A stretch of 64,000 nt of DNA from Solea solea (lineage: Eukaryota > Chordata > Actinopteri > Pleuronectiformes > Soleidae), in the NCBI RefSeq assembly GCF_958295425.1, contig NC_081143.1, forward strand, positions 23,555,281 to 23,619,280, in the 5' to 3' direction. Both the position numbers and the translations under genes were made by a program. Position 1 is the stretch's first letter. Each line of letters opens with the position of its first letter. The notes under the pieces are model-generated. The model was not told the DNA's origin. It searched no databases and was given only the letters and a program-made list of their open reading frames with translations. Of the stretch, positions 1 through 11,383 are shown piece by piece.

Positions 1-454
1 CAAACTGTCAAAATTCTCCAGTGTGAGTGATCCATACCACTGAGGTCTGAGGTTAAAGGTCCAGTCTGTATGAATTTGTGACATCTAATAATGGTGCAAC
101 AAGTGGAGGACTTCATTGGTTGTTATTTTTCTTTGTTTGGGTAGTAAGCTGCTGGTTTAAAATGTTTTCTTTTGTCCAGGCCCTTGTTTAAAGTACATAT
201 AAAATACTTATTCTAAGGCTGCAAGAGCCAGACAATCTTTTTTAAAAGTGAGGATACACTTAAACAAAACATTTATTGGTGGTATTCAATCTCTGCAGAT
301 GCTTTTTCTATTAAAAGATGTTTGTTTATTAATTCATGATCTCTCTAACTTTAAATATTATTTAATTATCGGTGTAATGCACTCATCCTCCTGTCCTCAT
401 TTTCCTCTTTGAACCCCACCTTATCCTCCTCTCTCTTGTGTTGCCTTAATGTAG
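1..454 (+). other. MICALL1 intron (left edge of window)
   Basis: The sequence before the first visible exon ends in a pyrimidine-rich tract and TGTAG acceptor at 451-454. I see no further CH-domain exon here, so the first MICALL1 exon(s) lie outside the window. Nothing else is recognisable. Confidence 0.8.
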
Positions 455-3400
455 GCATTTGAAGTGGCTGAGACCCAGCTGGGGATTCCCGCCCTGTTGG
501 ACCCAGAGGACATGGTGTCCATGAAAGTGCCTGACCGGCTCAGCGTCATTACCTATGTCTCCCAGTATTACAACTTCTTCAACAACAAGTCTTATGGTTT
601 GTTTGTTTGCACCCCCAAAAAAGAAAAAAGAAAAAAAACAACATTGTTATTTAATACCTAATATCACCATTTTACCTTTTGACTATACAAAGAACACTAT
701 TTTAATGTTTTCTCACCCATAACGTCAGAGCATTGTGAACTATTAACCCCACAGCACATTTTACATGGAACAACTTCACTTCATGGGTGTGACACCAGCT
801 TACATAATGTGTCCATGCCATTAACAGATGACTTCCTTTACTTCCTCTCTCACAGCAAACCCACCTTGCATGAAGAGGCCGAGTGCTGCCGGTCATAATG
901 AGCCAGTCCAGAAAAAGCCCCTGACCCCTTTGGAAGACAAAGAGGTCGAGTCTGAGGTAAGAACAAAACTTGGCACCAGGAGAGGACGTAGGGACGAGCA
1001 GGATATACGTACATTCATGCACGTGGGGGTCTGGTAGATTTTTGGGCCATGATGAGCCCTGACAAGCTGTATTTTTAAAGTAATGTAGTTTGTAACCCAT
1101 ATTATTATTGTATTGGTCGATAAAAGTGCTACAAGTTTCTTTTGGATAAGCACACTGAAACCATATTTGGTCATATATTGTTGTGTCTTGTAAAATCTAA
1201 GCATCATTCTGTGATGTGCTCTTTTGGGGGCATTATCTCATCAGATCTGTACAATACAAATCCCATCTTAGTACAACAATGTACAATATCCACAGATGTA
1301 TTTTTTAGTGTTACTTCCTGAAATGTGGGCTTTGTGTTGCACAGCAGGGGGGGAGAACAAAGCAGCCGAGGTAGAATGAGTCTATAAAGAGAGCCTCTGT
1401 ATCCTGTCTCTTTTCTTTCGCATGCCTTCAACTTCTTACCTCCATCTCCATACTTCCATGTACTGCCATCCTTCCTCACCCCTCGACAGATGGAAATCCA
1501 TTCCACTCCCTCCTCTTCCTGTTCTTCCTGCTCCTCACATTTGACCCCCCCTTCACTCTCTTATCCTGAGCTTAGGCAGTAGGACAGGGTGGGAGTCAGC
1601 TAGGAGGTAAAAGCCAAACAGTTATGTCAGTTTACATATTTTTAAAAGAACATTTTGATATAAAAGAAAAACAACTAACTATACTATCCTAACACAGAGT
1701 GCCATGATTTACCAATATGCTGCTTCTAACCCCTTCAACACAGCATTAAAAACTATTTATCAATCCCAAATGTGTGACTCACTGAGCAACTAACCCAAGC
1801 TGTTTGGATTTTTTCTTTTAATATTAAAACTTTTTTATTATCCTGATATACATTTTCGCATGAAACAAATGGTATAGTGAATGCAGTAGTGAACCTCGTG
1901 AGTCGACTAACTGTAGACGCAGAAACCGAGCAGACGTAGCTAGCTTGACAAAACAAACAATCCAGATCCTCAAATCCTGACTCCATGTTTGATCTCCCAC
2001 CTCCCTCATTACTCTCCATCTTCCTCCCCCTTCCCCTTGATGTCTCCGCCCTGTCCCTTCTGTGCGATCAACCCTGTGGTCACTTACAATAGCCAAGCCC
2101 GCTGGCACAGATCGACGCAGCAGCGGTCAGACGCATCGCACTCAGCAGCACCTGTGCCGCCTGCCAGAAGCACGTCCACCTGGTGCAGAGGTTTCTGGTG
2201 GACGGCAAGCTCTACCATCGCAACTGCTTCAGGTGAATTCCGCAGCGACAAAAATTGAAGTGAAAGTGTTTTATGGACCTTATTTAGCCCCGAGAGTATT
2301 TCGACCAATGAAATGAACAGTATATTTATTATTATTATTATTATTATTAATAAGATATTCCTGCAATCTCAACAAATCTTTTGATCAACTGCTGTATACA
2401 ATGAAACCACATTGTTTTAGGGTGCATTCACACCAGCCCTTCTAAATCGAATCCTTGGAAAGTCTGGTTTATTTGAGTCTAGCGGACGATTAGGTGTGAA
2501 AACGGCCTGAACAACTGCCCAATAACTGTTCATGATCCACCAGTTGAATGCTCATAACTCCACTCAGACAAACTCAGATTCACATAAGTAAGAAATGATA
2601 AGTGAACTACATCTCTACATTAGTTCTCAACTGACTTATCTGGTTAAATAAGGGTAAAATAAATACAATCTACATAGTTGCCTTGTTTTCTGTCTTCTGA
2701 AAACTGTGATACTGTGATATACAGTATAATGTCAAAAATAACCATCCTTTTTACATCTCAATAATAGATTTCTGATAGTATTTTTGTTTGCTTATTTATT
2801 AATAATCATCTTTTGTGACTTTTTTAGTAGCTTTTTAAGTATTTCAATTATCCACTATCCATATAACCCATTGAAGACCTCACTCTCCTCTTGTGTCATT
2901 GTCGTCTCAGGTGCACAGAGTGTCACAGCACTTTGCTCCCTGGATCGTACAAATTGGGGAGCGACTCTGGAGCGCTGGTCTGCACACATCACCTTTCAAG
3001 GCGTGCTTTAGCTAATCAAAATGGCCGACCAGATCTTAGCAAGAAACCCGTGGTAGCTCAGTCTGCCAGGGTTGGTCGCAGCCCCACTCCTCACACCTCG
3101 CTCTCTCAAAAGGACCAGACTAAGACTCCATCCCCATCGGGCCGAACAGATTCCGGTGACATGCCTACAAGTGACTCTTCCTCAGTCAGTCCTGTTGCAG
3201 CAAATACAGCAGATGCTTTGGAACAAGCAAAAGACTTGGACGGTAGTGAACCAGCAGAGGAGACGCCGCGTTCTTCTTCTCCTCCCAATCCTTTTGACGA
3301 GAGCGACGAAGAGGACGACGAGGGAGAGAAGATCGAAGACGCTCAGGCACCAGCGACACATACACCCAATGGGGATCTTCCTTCTACACCTGTCAATCAT

Positions 3401-6400
3401 AATGAAGGCCTCACTCGGCCTGTGCCAGTGCCAGCACCGCGCAGAGTTTCTGAACCCACTCCTCCTCCTCGCCCTGCCCCGAGGGTTCGGCTACACCGGA
3501 CAACAGACAGCCTTGCTGTCGGTGTGTGTGTGTGTGTTCATCGTCTCACATCATCTATTGTAGACATAAAAACCGTCTGATACTAATCTTCTAATTTGTT
3601 TTCCCTGAAATCACAGGTGGAAATCTGAAGCCTCCAACTCCTCCCAAACCTCGAGAAAGATCACTGTCTCCTGGAAGGTAGATCATTCTCTGTTTAATGC
3701 CTCTTTTCCTTTCTGTGGCCACCATTTCGTCTACGCTCCTCGTATCATCGTGATTATCTTGTAACAGCATGTACTGTGGCTGTTTGCTTGTCTGTGCCTC
3801 TGTTTGGCGATGCTGTTGGTGTCTTCCCCACCATGACCCCTCCATTCCTTTTATGTGTGTCTTCACTGTCTAGCCTGTCCAGTGGCACTCATAAACCCAA
3901 AGACCCACCTTGGCTCGCCCTGGTTCAGTCAGAATCCAGGAAGAAGAAAGCCCCTCCCCCTCCCGGCTTGGCAACACCTCCCAATATAGGCTCTCTGTCC
4001 TCTCTCAAAGGGGAAGGCTCCAGACCCAGTACACCCAATCCACCCGCCAACCCTTTTGAGGATGACGATGACGATGAAATTAACGAAGGAGAGGAGGAAG
4101 AGGGGGCCGAAGGCGGTGAGATTCCAGCCATACTGGCAGTGAGTCACCCATGGTACAGCATCACGCGTGCAGCGGACACAACAGGTGATGACACTCCCCC
4201 TAGTGGAGGAAGCTCATCCTGCTCTGCCAGCCCCAGGAGTGCGAGGAGCAAGAAACGTCCAGCACCCCGAGCACCGCAGCCACCTGCTGGGAGCCAAGGT
4301 CAGTTTGATCAGAACATCACAAACATCTTTAACACAAGTGAGAAATTCAAACCAATCATTGGACAGAATTTAAAGTGTGACACCACCTTTTACTTAAGCA
4401 ATGTTTTTACTCTGCAGAAATGGGAATTGTTGCAGTTCAATATTTTCCCTCAATTTAAAATGGTGACATCTAAAGGTTCATTGTGTAAGAGTTAGTGACA
4501 TCTAGTGGTGAGACTGCAGATTGTAACCACACATACACACAAACTACGGTGGCCTTTATATACCAGAAAGAATGTTGTTCAGTTGCATCGTCTTCACTGG
4601 CTGGTTTGTTCTTTCTGGCTGCTGTGGAAACATCACGGCACAAGATGGCGGCCTCTGTAAAGCAAGGCCTTTGTCTAAAGTAAAATGCTTAATGGATTAT
4701 TCAGTTTTAGAGTTGTTTTTTTTAAGAATCAAAACAAGTTCTCTGATTGTTCTGCTTCTTAAAGGTGAATAAAAAAAATAAAATTGGAGATATCTGAGCA
4801 CATCATCATCTCAACTTTTTGCAAAACACTGATCACCGAACACTCAATTAAGTCAATCAAGTACTCAATTAAGTTTATAGGTAGTATATTACATTATTAC
4901 ATTTCTTTCAGTAAACAGTTGATGAAGGAAAAAGTATATTAATAAACACTAAATGAATATTGTATATAGGTGTTCATTGTTTTTTTTTTGTCCCCTCATC
5001 CCTTCTCTCTTTTAAAACTTTGATTTCCGTTTCCCATCTGCCCTCCTTGCTTTCTGTTTGAACTGAATATTTTCTCCTTTTAGTTCTTCCATACTCTCAG
5101 CCCTCCTCTTGCTCTCCCTCTCCAGCTCTCAGCATAGAGAGTCTGTCCTCAGGCTCAGACCACAGCTCCTCCCATCCCCCCTTGGGTGGCAGTACCAGCA
5201 GCGACCAAGAACACGCCTTCACCAAAAGTGTCTCGGAGCCGTCCATCTGTTCACCATGCGACCCCACAGCCTTGCCTTCCTCTTCCTCAAACGAGCTTCA
5301 TCTTTCCCCCAGCCCATTTCCTTCTCCGATGTCAGCAAATGCCAGCTCAGCCCCGGCCACCCCACAGACCAGTCGCAGTTCAGGAACTAAAGGGGCCGGA
5401 ACCCCTCCACCGCGACCCCCAGTGAACCCAAGCCCTCTGGCCTCAGGGGCAACACAGTCGCACAACAAGGTAAAAGGACTGCTTTCAAATAAAGCAATGT
5501 AAAGTCAAAACACTTCCCACAGCTTATAAATCCACTGTGCTCTCATTTTAGCGGATCTGTAAGGAGAACCCGTTCAACAGGAAAGCTTCTCCCTCACCGG
5601 CTAAGTCTAAAACCAAACCACCCAAAGGCTCACGTCCTGCCAGACCCCCGGCGCCTGGTCACGGCTTCCCACTGATCAAACGCAAGGTATAAAAAGTAAA
5701 GACTTGATATAAGCCGGCTCAGAAATGACAGTTCTGTGTCAAAAACAGAAGAAGTAAATGGTCCACTTCACTCAAACCTCCCTCCAGGTGCAGTCGGATC
5801 AGTTCATTCCCGTGGAGGACATCCACGGTGAGATGGTTCAGCTGGAGAAGCAGCTGGATGAGATGGAGCACAGAGGAGTGGAGATGGAGACGAAGCTGAG
5901 GGACAACCCCAACGGTATCGTACTGCAATATTTTGAAATCAGTTCCTTTACTTCCCTCGTGCTTTTACCCCAAAAGGTGTTTTAGTAACTGAAACACTAG
6001 GTTTGCAGAAAAGAAGGATAAATAGAAATCTATCATCACTCTGTTTTGATCACAGATGAGGACGAGGAGCGACTGTTGGTGGACTGGTTCACGCTGATCC
6101 ATGAGAAACACCTTCTAGTCCGACGAGAAGCAGAGCTGGTTTACACGTAAGATGTTTTGATTTGGTCATATAACCAAGACAACTATTGGTATTCTAAAGG
6201 TCCAGTGTGTAACGTTTAGGAGAGTTTATTGGAATAAATTTAATAAATAAAGTGTCTTTTGTATAAACGTATAATTGCTTTAAAATTAAAACTATTTTGG
6301 TTTTCATTAGCACAGAAACCTGATGCATAAATATTCTTTCTGATATGTGAAGGCCACCGTAAGAAGGATGGATGGACCTTTACGTTCTGCAGCTAAAGCA

Positions 6401-9400
6401 TATTTTTACGGATTTCTTTAAGTCGGCAGGCACTTAAATTACCAGTAGGTGCTTTATTCGTGAGTAAGAATGGATAAGGTTGTAATAACTAACCTTATTA
6501 ATCACACTCCTTCTTGTGAGTGAGACAGTGAAACATTTTTACCTGACACATGGTGATTATATTGGAAAAAAAAACCTGGCAGATGATTTAACGGATCGTA
6601 TATGACAATCACAAGTGCCGAGTACAAAAACTGCCTTATGTCTTAAGAAACGTGTACAGTGCTGTTCTTTGTTCTTCTTTTCAATAAAAGAAATAAGTGA
6701 TGCTTTAGCACAGGACTGCTCAAAGTGGAGAGTTTTATTTTGCCCACCAGACCAAAAAATATTTATATATCCTAAAGAATCTAATTAGAATATAATCGTT
6801 TATGTTGTTCCCTTTGTGCGGAATAACAATGCTTCTTAAAATGATGAGTCCACTGCAGCCCGACATGAACAAACTTCTTAAAGACAAGAACTAGATCCTT
6901 GTATCTCACTAGTGTAGTGTCAGGGATACTCGCTGTGTCAGCTGTGAATTTTCATGTACACTTCAAGTTCTGATTGTTTAAAGCAGACTTACCCTCATTT
7001 TTAAAGCAGGCATGAAATGTGATGAAGACATCTTACAAAAAAAATAAAGTTTTGTGACTGAAACAAAAAATTACAAGTTGTTACCTGTGTTTAACCTAAA
7101 ATAATGTTTAATTATTAATTGGTTGCGTCTTAATATGATACAATATGTGTTTGAAAAGGTTTGGGCACCCTGCTTTAGCAGCATCTATGCTCACCTCTTC
7201 AGGAGTCACTGTCACTACCTGATCTTTACCGGAAACATGATTTTGTTCTATGCATGTGTGAAAGTGAAGCCATTTCCTGTCACAACTGTGGTTGCAACTC
7301 ACCATGAGTTGTTTTGTCAGGAAGTAGCTACACTTCTTATTACTAATACATTTTTTTTATTATTCATTTATTCATTTATTTACTTACTTACTTATTTATT
7401 CATTTACTTACTTACTTATTTATTCATTTATTGGTTCCTTTTCAAAACACAAGGTCAACTCAAAAGTCATAGTTAAACAGCAGTTATATGCAGAGTGTTA
7501 AGGGTTAGTGTTTCCAAATCTTAAGTCTTTATTTCAGGTTAGATGAGATTTCCCCCCCCCCCCTATATTGTCTCTGTTCTTGCAGAAAGCAGATTAAAAG
7601 TATTAGGATAGCGATGTCTAACACTGTTTGTTTGTTTGTTGCTGACTGTAGAGCCAAGCAGCAGAACCTGGAGGAGAGGCAAGCTGATGTGGAGTACGAG
7701 CTGAGGTGTCTTCTCAACAAACCAGGTGTGTTTGCCTTTATACAATTACATGTAGTACCTGATGTGTTGTATGTCATGTTACAAAGCAAAAAATAAAAAC
7801 TGCCAGTGCCAGTCACTTCCCCTTACACATATCCTCACTGATACATTAACCCTTCTGTGACCACTCTGTCGTCACCAGCAGGATTTGGCATGCGTTCTTC
7901 TCTTTACCGTAACTCCTAGACCGTTTGTGATATCTAGAAAATATAAAAACTATGGACTGACGTTGTGTCCAGGGTGTGACCCTGCCTTTCACCTTATGTC
8001 AGCTGCGAACCCCCGTGACCCTCATGTGGAGGATAAAGCAGTAGAAGATGCAGAGAAATGGAGCTTTGCACCCATATTCTTGTCATTACGGTAGCCCTCA
8101 GGACAGGAATCACAGACAAGATTCACCAGCACGTCACATGTTTGTGACGTCAGCTTCTCTTTACCGTAATTCATAAATGGTTGAATAACTGACAGATATC
8201 AAAAGTGAAAGTTATCTTGGAAAAAGAGGCAGAAAAAACATTTGTACAGCCATAAAATCAGATTTAATCCATGCGGCCTGATTATCATGATGGTCATAAG
8301 AGGATTAAAGAAAATAACACTACTTTCAGGTCTGGAAGAATTCCTGTAATAATAATTAAACATGAATATTTCATCATTTTACTGCTTTATCCTCCATATG
8401 AGGGTCTGGGGTTGCTGGACCCAATCCCAGCTGCCATAGTGCAAAAGGCAGGGTACACCCTGGACAGGTCGCCTGTCCATCGCAGGGACAAAACCATTCT
8501 TAACCAAAGTGTCAGAGGATGTACTGTACATGCACAGACTGTCAATGCCACTGAAGCAAACTTTGTGAATTTCGACAATACAAATACATTTTATTTAATT
8601 CAATTCTATTTTGAATTTATTTTTTTTGTTATTTTGCAGTTTATTCTGTACTTGTGTGAAAGAAACTGCAATTCAGTCTCACCTTTTGTCCTGTAAATGT
8701 GGCAGAATTGGCAATTAAGTTGACTTTGTCTTCTTCCAAGAGCAAATATCTTACCCCTCCTCCCCTGCATGATCTCCTTCTGCACTTGGACCCACTTCCA
8801 CACTCTCACCCTCTGTCAGTCCACTGTTCCTATCCTAGTGGATTTCTTTACAAGACTTCTTCTATGTAGCTTATTCCTCTTTTGTAAGTTGCTTTGGATA
8901 ATAGCGTCTGCTAAATACTTAAAAGTAAATGTTCTTATTTTATTCTATTGTTATATATTTGTCACGCAACACATAATTCATCGTCTTCATTTTGTTCCTC
9001 TAACCCAGAGAAAGACTGGACGGAGGAGGACAAAAGCCGGGAGCAGGAGTTGATGGCTGAGCTGGTGACCATCATTGAGCAGCGGAACCAAATCGTCAAT
9101 AACATGGACCAAGACAGGCAGAGGTAATCAGTAACTGCCAGTGACTCAGCATGTAGTGAACAGGTGATGTTTGCAGCTGCCTGTGATCTAACAGTTATTC
9201 TGTCACAGGGAGGAAGAGGAGGACAAAATCGTGGAAGCCATGCTTAAGAAGAAAGGTAGGAAGACGTTTCATTTGCAGTGGGAGGAAGATTCTGCAGATG
9301 GAAAGTTCACTTCCCTTTCTTTTGTTCCCTGTTAGATTTCCACAAGGAGCCAGAGAGCGACCAGCACAAGAAGAAAGGGGCAAAGTTCAAACCCATGAAG

Positions 9401-9469
9401 GCGCTGAAGAGGCTGAGCCACAAGGGCGAACCAGGAAATAGCCCCAGCCCTCGCAAGGAGAAAAGCTGA
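455..9469 (+). CDS. micall1: MICALL1 (MICAL-like protein 1), 5'-truncated, 14 coding exons
   Basis: Exons joined by phase: 455-596, 856-956, 2093-2232, 2911-3521, 3617-3677, 3874-4298, 5126-5469, 5552-5686, 5788-5914, 6056-6146, 7652-7725, 9009-9123, 9209-9255, 9336-9469 (stop TGA). All introns are GT-AG and all phases agree, giving 848 residues. Order: end of a calponin-homology domain ([20 protein letters not shown], residues 1-47); LIM domain at about 102-155 with ligands C102, C105, H123, C126, C129, C132, C152, H155; a long proline/serine-rich linker; three NPF motifs, two followed by acidic runs ([20 protein letters not shown]) and one basic (NPFNRKA); then a C-terminal coiled bMERB domain at about 650-800 and a lysine-rich tail. 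In the family, NPF motifs bind EHD proteins and bMERB binds Rab8/Rab35-type GTPases on tubular recycling endosomes. The human protein is 863 residues, so only about 60-65 N-terminal residues should lie left of the window. NPF motifs and C22orf23 synteny favour MICALL1 over MICALL2. Confidence 0.95.
957..2092 (+). other. MICALL1 intron between the CH-side exon and the LIM exon
   Basis: The donor is GAG|GTAAGA and the acceptor is ACAATAG|CC. The intron is AT-rich on the left and pyrimidine-rich near 1400-1560 and 1990-2060. Open frames here show no domain similarity and are treated as chance. Confidence 0.75.
2233..2910 (+). other. MICALL1 intron splitting the LIM domain
   Basis: This phase-2 intron falls between the Phe-Arg codons of the LIM zinc finger (CFR|CTEC). 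It holds a short (TTA)n run near 2325-2350 and otherwise AT-rich unique-looking DNA. Confidence 0.75.
3522..3537 (+). repeat. (GT)n microsatellite forming the 5' splice site of the large MICALL1 exon
   Basis: The exon ending at 3521 is followed directly by an uninterrupted GT run. The only phase-compatible donor for joining to the exon at 3617 is the first GT of this run. Confidence 0.8.
4470..4770 (+). repeat. Teleost TTAAAGG-type repeat, copy in a MICALL1 intron (4299-5125)
   Basis: The copy begins TAAAGGTTCATTGTGTAAG, then has GACATCTAGTGGTGAGACTG and GGTGGCC blocks. The same block order recurs at 20015 and 56928, and in reverse at 6197, 13693 and 34503. It is noncoding and looks like a non-autonomous element with degraded ends. 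The rest of this intron shows nothing else recognisable. Confidence 0.65.
6197..6390 (-). repeat. Teleost TTAAAGG-type repeat, reverse copy in a MICALL1 intron (6147-7651)
   Basis: It begins AAAGGTCCAGTGTGTAACG and reaches GAAGGCCACCGTAAGAAGG and GGACCTTTAC. This is the reverse orientation of the copy at 4470 and is internally deleted. The remainder of the 1.5-kb intron is AT-rich. Confidence 0.6.
7360..7432. repeat. Degenerate (TTTA/TTCA/TTAC)n microsatellite
   Basis: A tetranucleotide run of TTTA, TTCA and TTAC units lies within the MICALL1 intron before the exon at 7652. It creates a low-complexity open frame that is not a gene. Confidence 0.8.
8374..8490. repeat. Dispersed fish repeat fragment (CCTGTCCATCGCAGGG family)
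   Basis: The stretch contains TTTATCCTCCATATGAGGGTC and GGTCGCCTGTCCATCGCAGG. A related fragment, with TTTATCCTCCACATGAGGGTC, occurs at 63811-63900. It lies in the MICALL1 intron 7726-9008. Confidence 0.65.
8700..8930 (+). repeat. SINE-like repeat with GCTTTGGATAATAGCGTCTG tail
   Basis: The 3' part at 8883-8930 matches a tail shared by many teleost short repeats (AAGTTGCTTTGGATAATAGC, then GTCTGCTAAAT and short A-rich repeats). I recognise the tail; the body boundary is a guess. Confidence 0.5.
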
Positions 9470-9850
9470 AGGACACACACTCGCATCCTCCTGCTCCTCC
9501 TCCGAGAGGACATCGGACTGTTTTAACCAGATTAAACAAAAGAATGAAACTGGATGTGAGGAAAATTAAAAACCACCAGGTGACAAAGATGACATTGATG
9601 TGTCCTCTAACTGCGTTATTATATTAATGACTTTTAAGTAAAAGCCAGCGCCCTCTACCCTGCTCGCCTCACAATTTTTTTTTTTGTTGCCTTTGTTTTA
9701 AAACAGACATTATTAAAAAAGAAAAACTCAAGTGCTTTAAGAGCTCACAGCTCGCAGACCTTTCAAGCTAGTGACGTGTAGAGTTGTTTTCATCACTATC
9801 CCTGCACAGCAACGCTGCGCTGCTCTTTTTATTGAGGGTCAACAGTCGTG

Positions 9851-9880
9851 TGATTGATTGATTGATTGATTGATTGATTA
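9851..9880. repeat. (GATT)n microsatellite
   Basis: About seven tandem GATT units lie in the presumed MICALL1 3' UTR. Confidence 0.85.
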
Positions 9881-11060
9881 ATTCACCTTTAATGAAGTCG
9901 ATTGAATGGTGGTTTATCTCTGTCATCCGTGACTTTTTAGTGTTTGTTTTTTTAAATTCTCGTCCTTATTACACAGTCAGCCTTCAAAGCACAAGTGGTG
10001 GATACTGTAATTGTTGTTATCGATAAATCTACCCATTGATTTCTCAAATAATTGGCTGGTTTGTTCATAAAAAAAGTCAACAAATGATGAATAATGATGA
10101 ACTTCTTGTTTTGTCCAGATACCAAAGATGGTTTAGTGTCGTAAAGGAGCAAAGAAACAAGAAAATATTCACATTTAAGAGGCTGAAATTACAGATTTAA
10201 AAAAAAATAATTTCATCATCAACGAATGGATTCATCCATGATGAAAATAGTTCTCATTTTGTCGTAGAACAATAATTGAGCCTTTAGAGGTTTTTATGTT
10301 ACATCTGGTTTGAGCCTGTGGTACTAGTATTTTTTAATAGATGAATCCTGCATTCAAATTTGCGACATCCACCCTTGAAACGTCATCAGCGATGGTTACC
10401 TAAGCTCTTTTAGCTGCTATATCACAATTGTTTGTTTGTTCAAACCTTCTCACACACACAGTTACAGTTTATACAGTAACTGTGAACGGAAGCAAGAGTG
10501 GGATTCAAAACTGATCAACTGCAGGAAATGTGAGGTGTTTCTTTTTTTAAGTATTAAATTATTTCATTGATATGAAAAGGTCACACATGCAATAATGAGT
10601 ATGAGCAAATGAGTCAAATATTCAGCATTTTAATAACTGCAGACAAAAACATTTTTAACCACTGGGAGGAAACCTGAATATGCAATCATTAATTTATATA
10701 CATGTACTTTGCCTTTCTTCATTTGTATTTCAGTGTTTTGCCTTTAAATGTGGATAAGAGACATTATGGTAATTTTGCCATTTTATTTAATTTGCATAGT
10801 CTAGTTGGTGTCATTTGTTGCGGCTGACTTCATAAAACCTGTATTGTTTGGACTCCTGGTTCTGTTCTGTCATTTAGAGTGTCTGTCTGTCGGTCTGTCT
10901 GTCTGTCCTCCATTGTAAATGGTTAAGTCCACTGTGTGTCTGCTCTGTGCCCGTCTTCCTCTCCAGCTGAATCCAAGGGCTTCTTCTGTACAGTAGCATC
11001 GTCCTAACGCAGCAGCAGGATTATATCCGAGATACTGACACTGGAAGGCAGAGGACTAAA

Positions 11061-11066
11061 ATAAAT
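11061..11066 (+). promoter_or_regulatory. Candidate MICALL1 polyadenylation signal
   Basis: An AATAAA hexamer is followed within 40 bases by TGCTGTCTTCTGTGAG-type GT-rich sequence. It lies about 1.6 kb beyond the stop codon. Earlier ATTAAA-like hexamers also exist, so the site used is uncertain. Confidence 0.5.
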
Positions 11067-11196
11067 TAATCCAACCAGATTATGCTGTCTTCTGTGAGTT
11101 TAACACTTTCACATTCTGACCTTTTTTTTCGTCTTTACTACCGTTATATGCCTCAACTGTACGGGTGTATGTTATGTTTTGTGTAGGTTGTTTTGA

Positions 11197-11202
11197 TTTA
11201 TT
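11197..11202 (-). promoter_or_regulatory. Candidate poly(A) signal of the C22orf23 homolog
   Basis: TTTATT on the plus strand reads AATAAA on the minus strand, about 185 bases downstream of that gene's stop. The convergent MICALL1 signal is only about 130 bases away, so the two transcripts end almost tail to tail. Confidence 0.45.
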
Positions 11203-11209
11203 TTGCAGA

Positions 11210-11375
11210 GACACTTCCTCCTCCCAAGAGGACATCAGACTGTTTTAACAAGATTAAACAAAATACAACTGGATGTGAGGAAAAGAAATCCACCAGGTGC
11301 CAAAGATGAAGATGACATGTCCTCTGTGTTATTAGAGGACACGTCATGATTTTAAAGTAACGACCAGCAGTTGGT
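11210..11375 (+). repeat. Second copy of the MICALL1 proximal 3'-UTR segment
   Basis: The segment repeats 9490-9665 in direct orientation with small changes. Shared blocks include GAGGACATC, GACTGTTTTAAC, AGATTAAACAAAA, ACTGGATGTGAGGAAAA and CACCAGGTG. The copy sits between the candidate MICALL1 poly(A) site and the stop codon of the convergent C22orf23 homolog, so it would be antisense in that gene's 3' UTR. Confidence 0.8.
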
Positions 11376-11383
11376 CTCCACTG

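Larger units (their letters stand above)
9470..11080 (+). other. MICALL1 3' UTR (probable)
   Basis: This runs from the TGA at 9467-9469 to a canonical AATAAA at 11061-11066 followed by a GT-rich stretch. It contains a (GATT)n run at about 9851-9880 and no further ORF of note. The end is inferred from the signal only. Confidence 0.55.
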
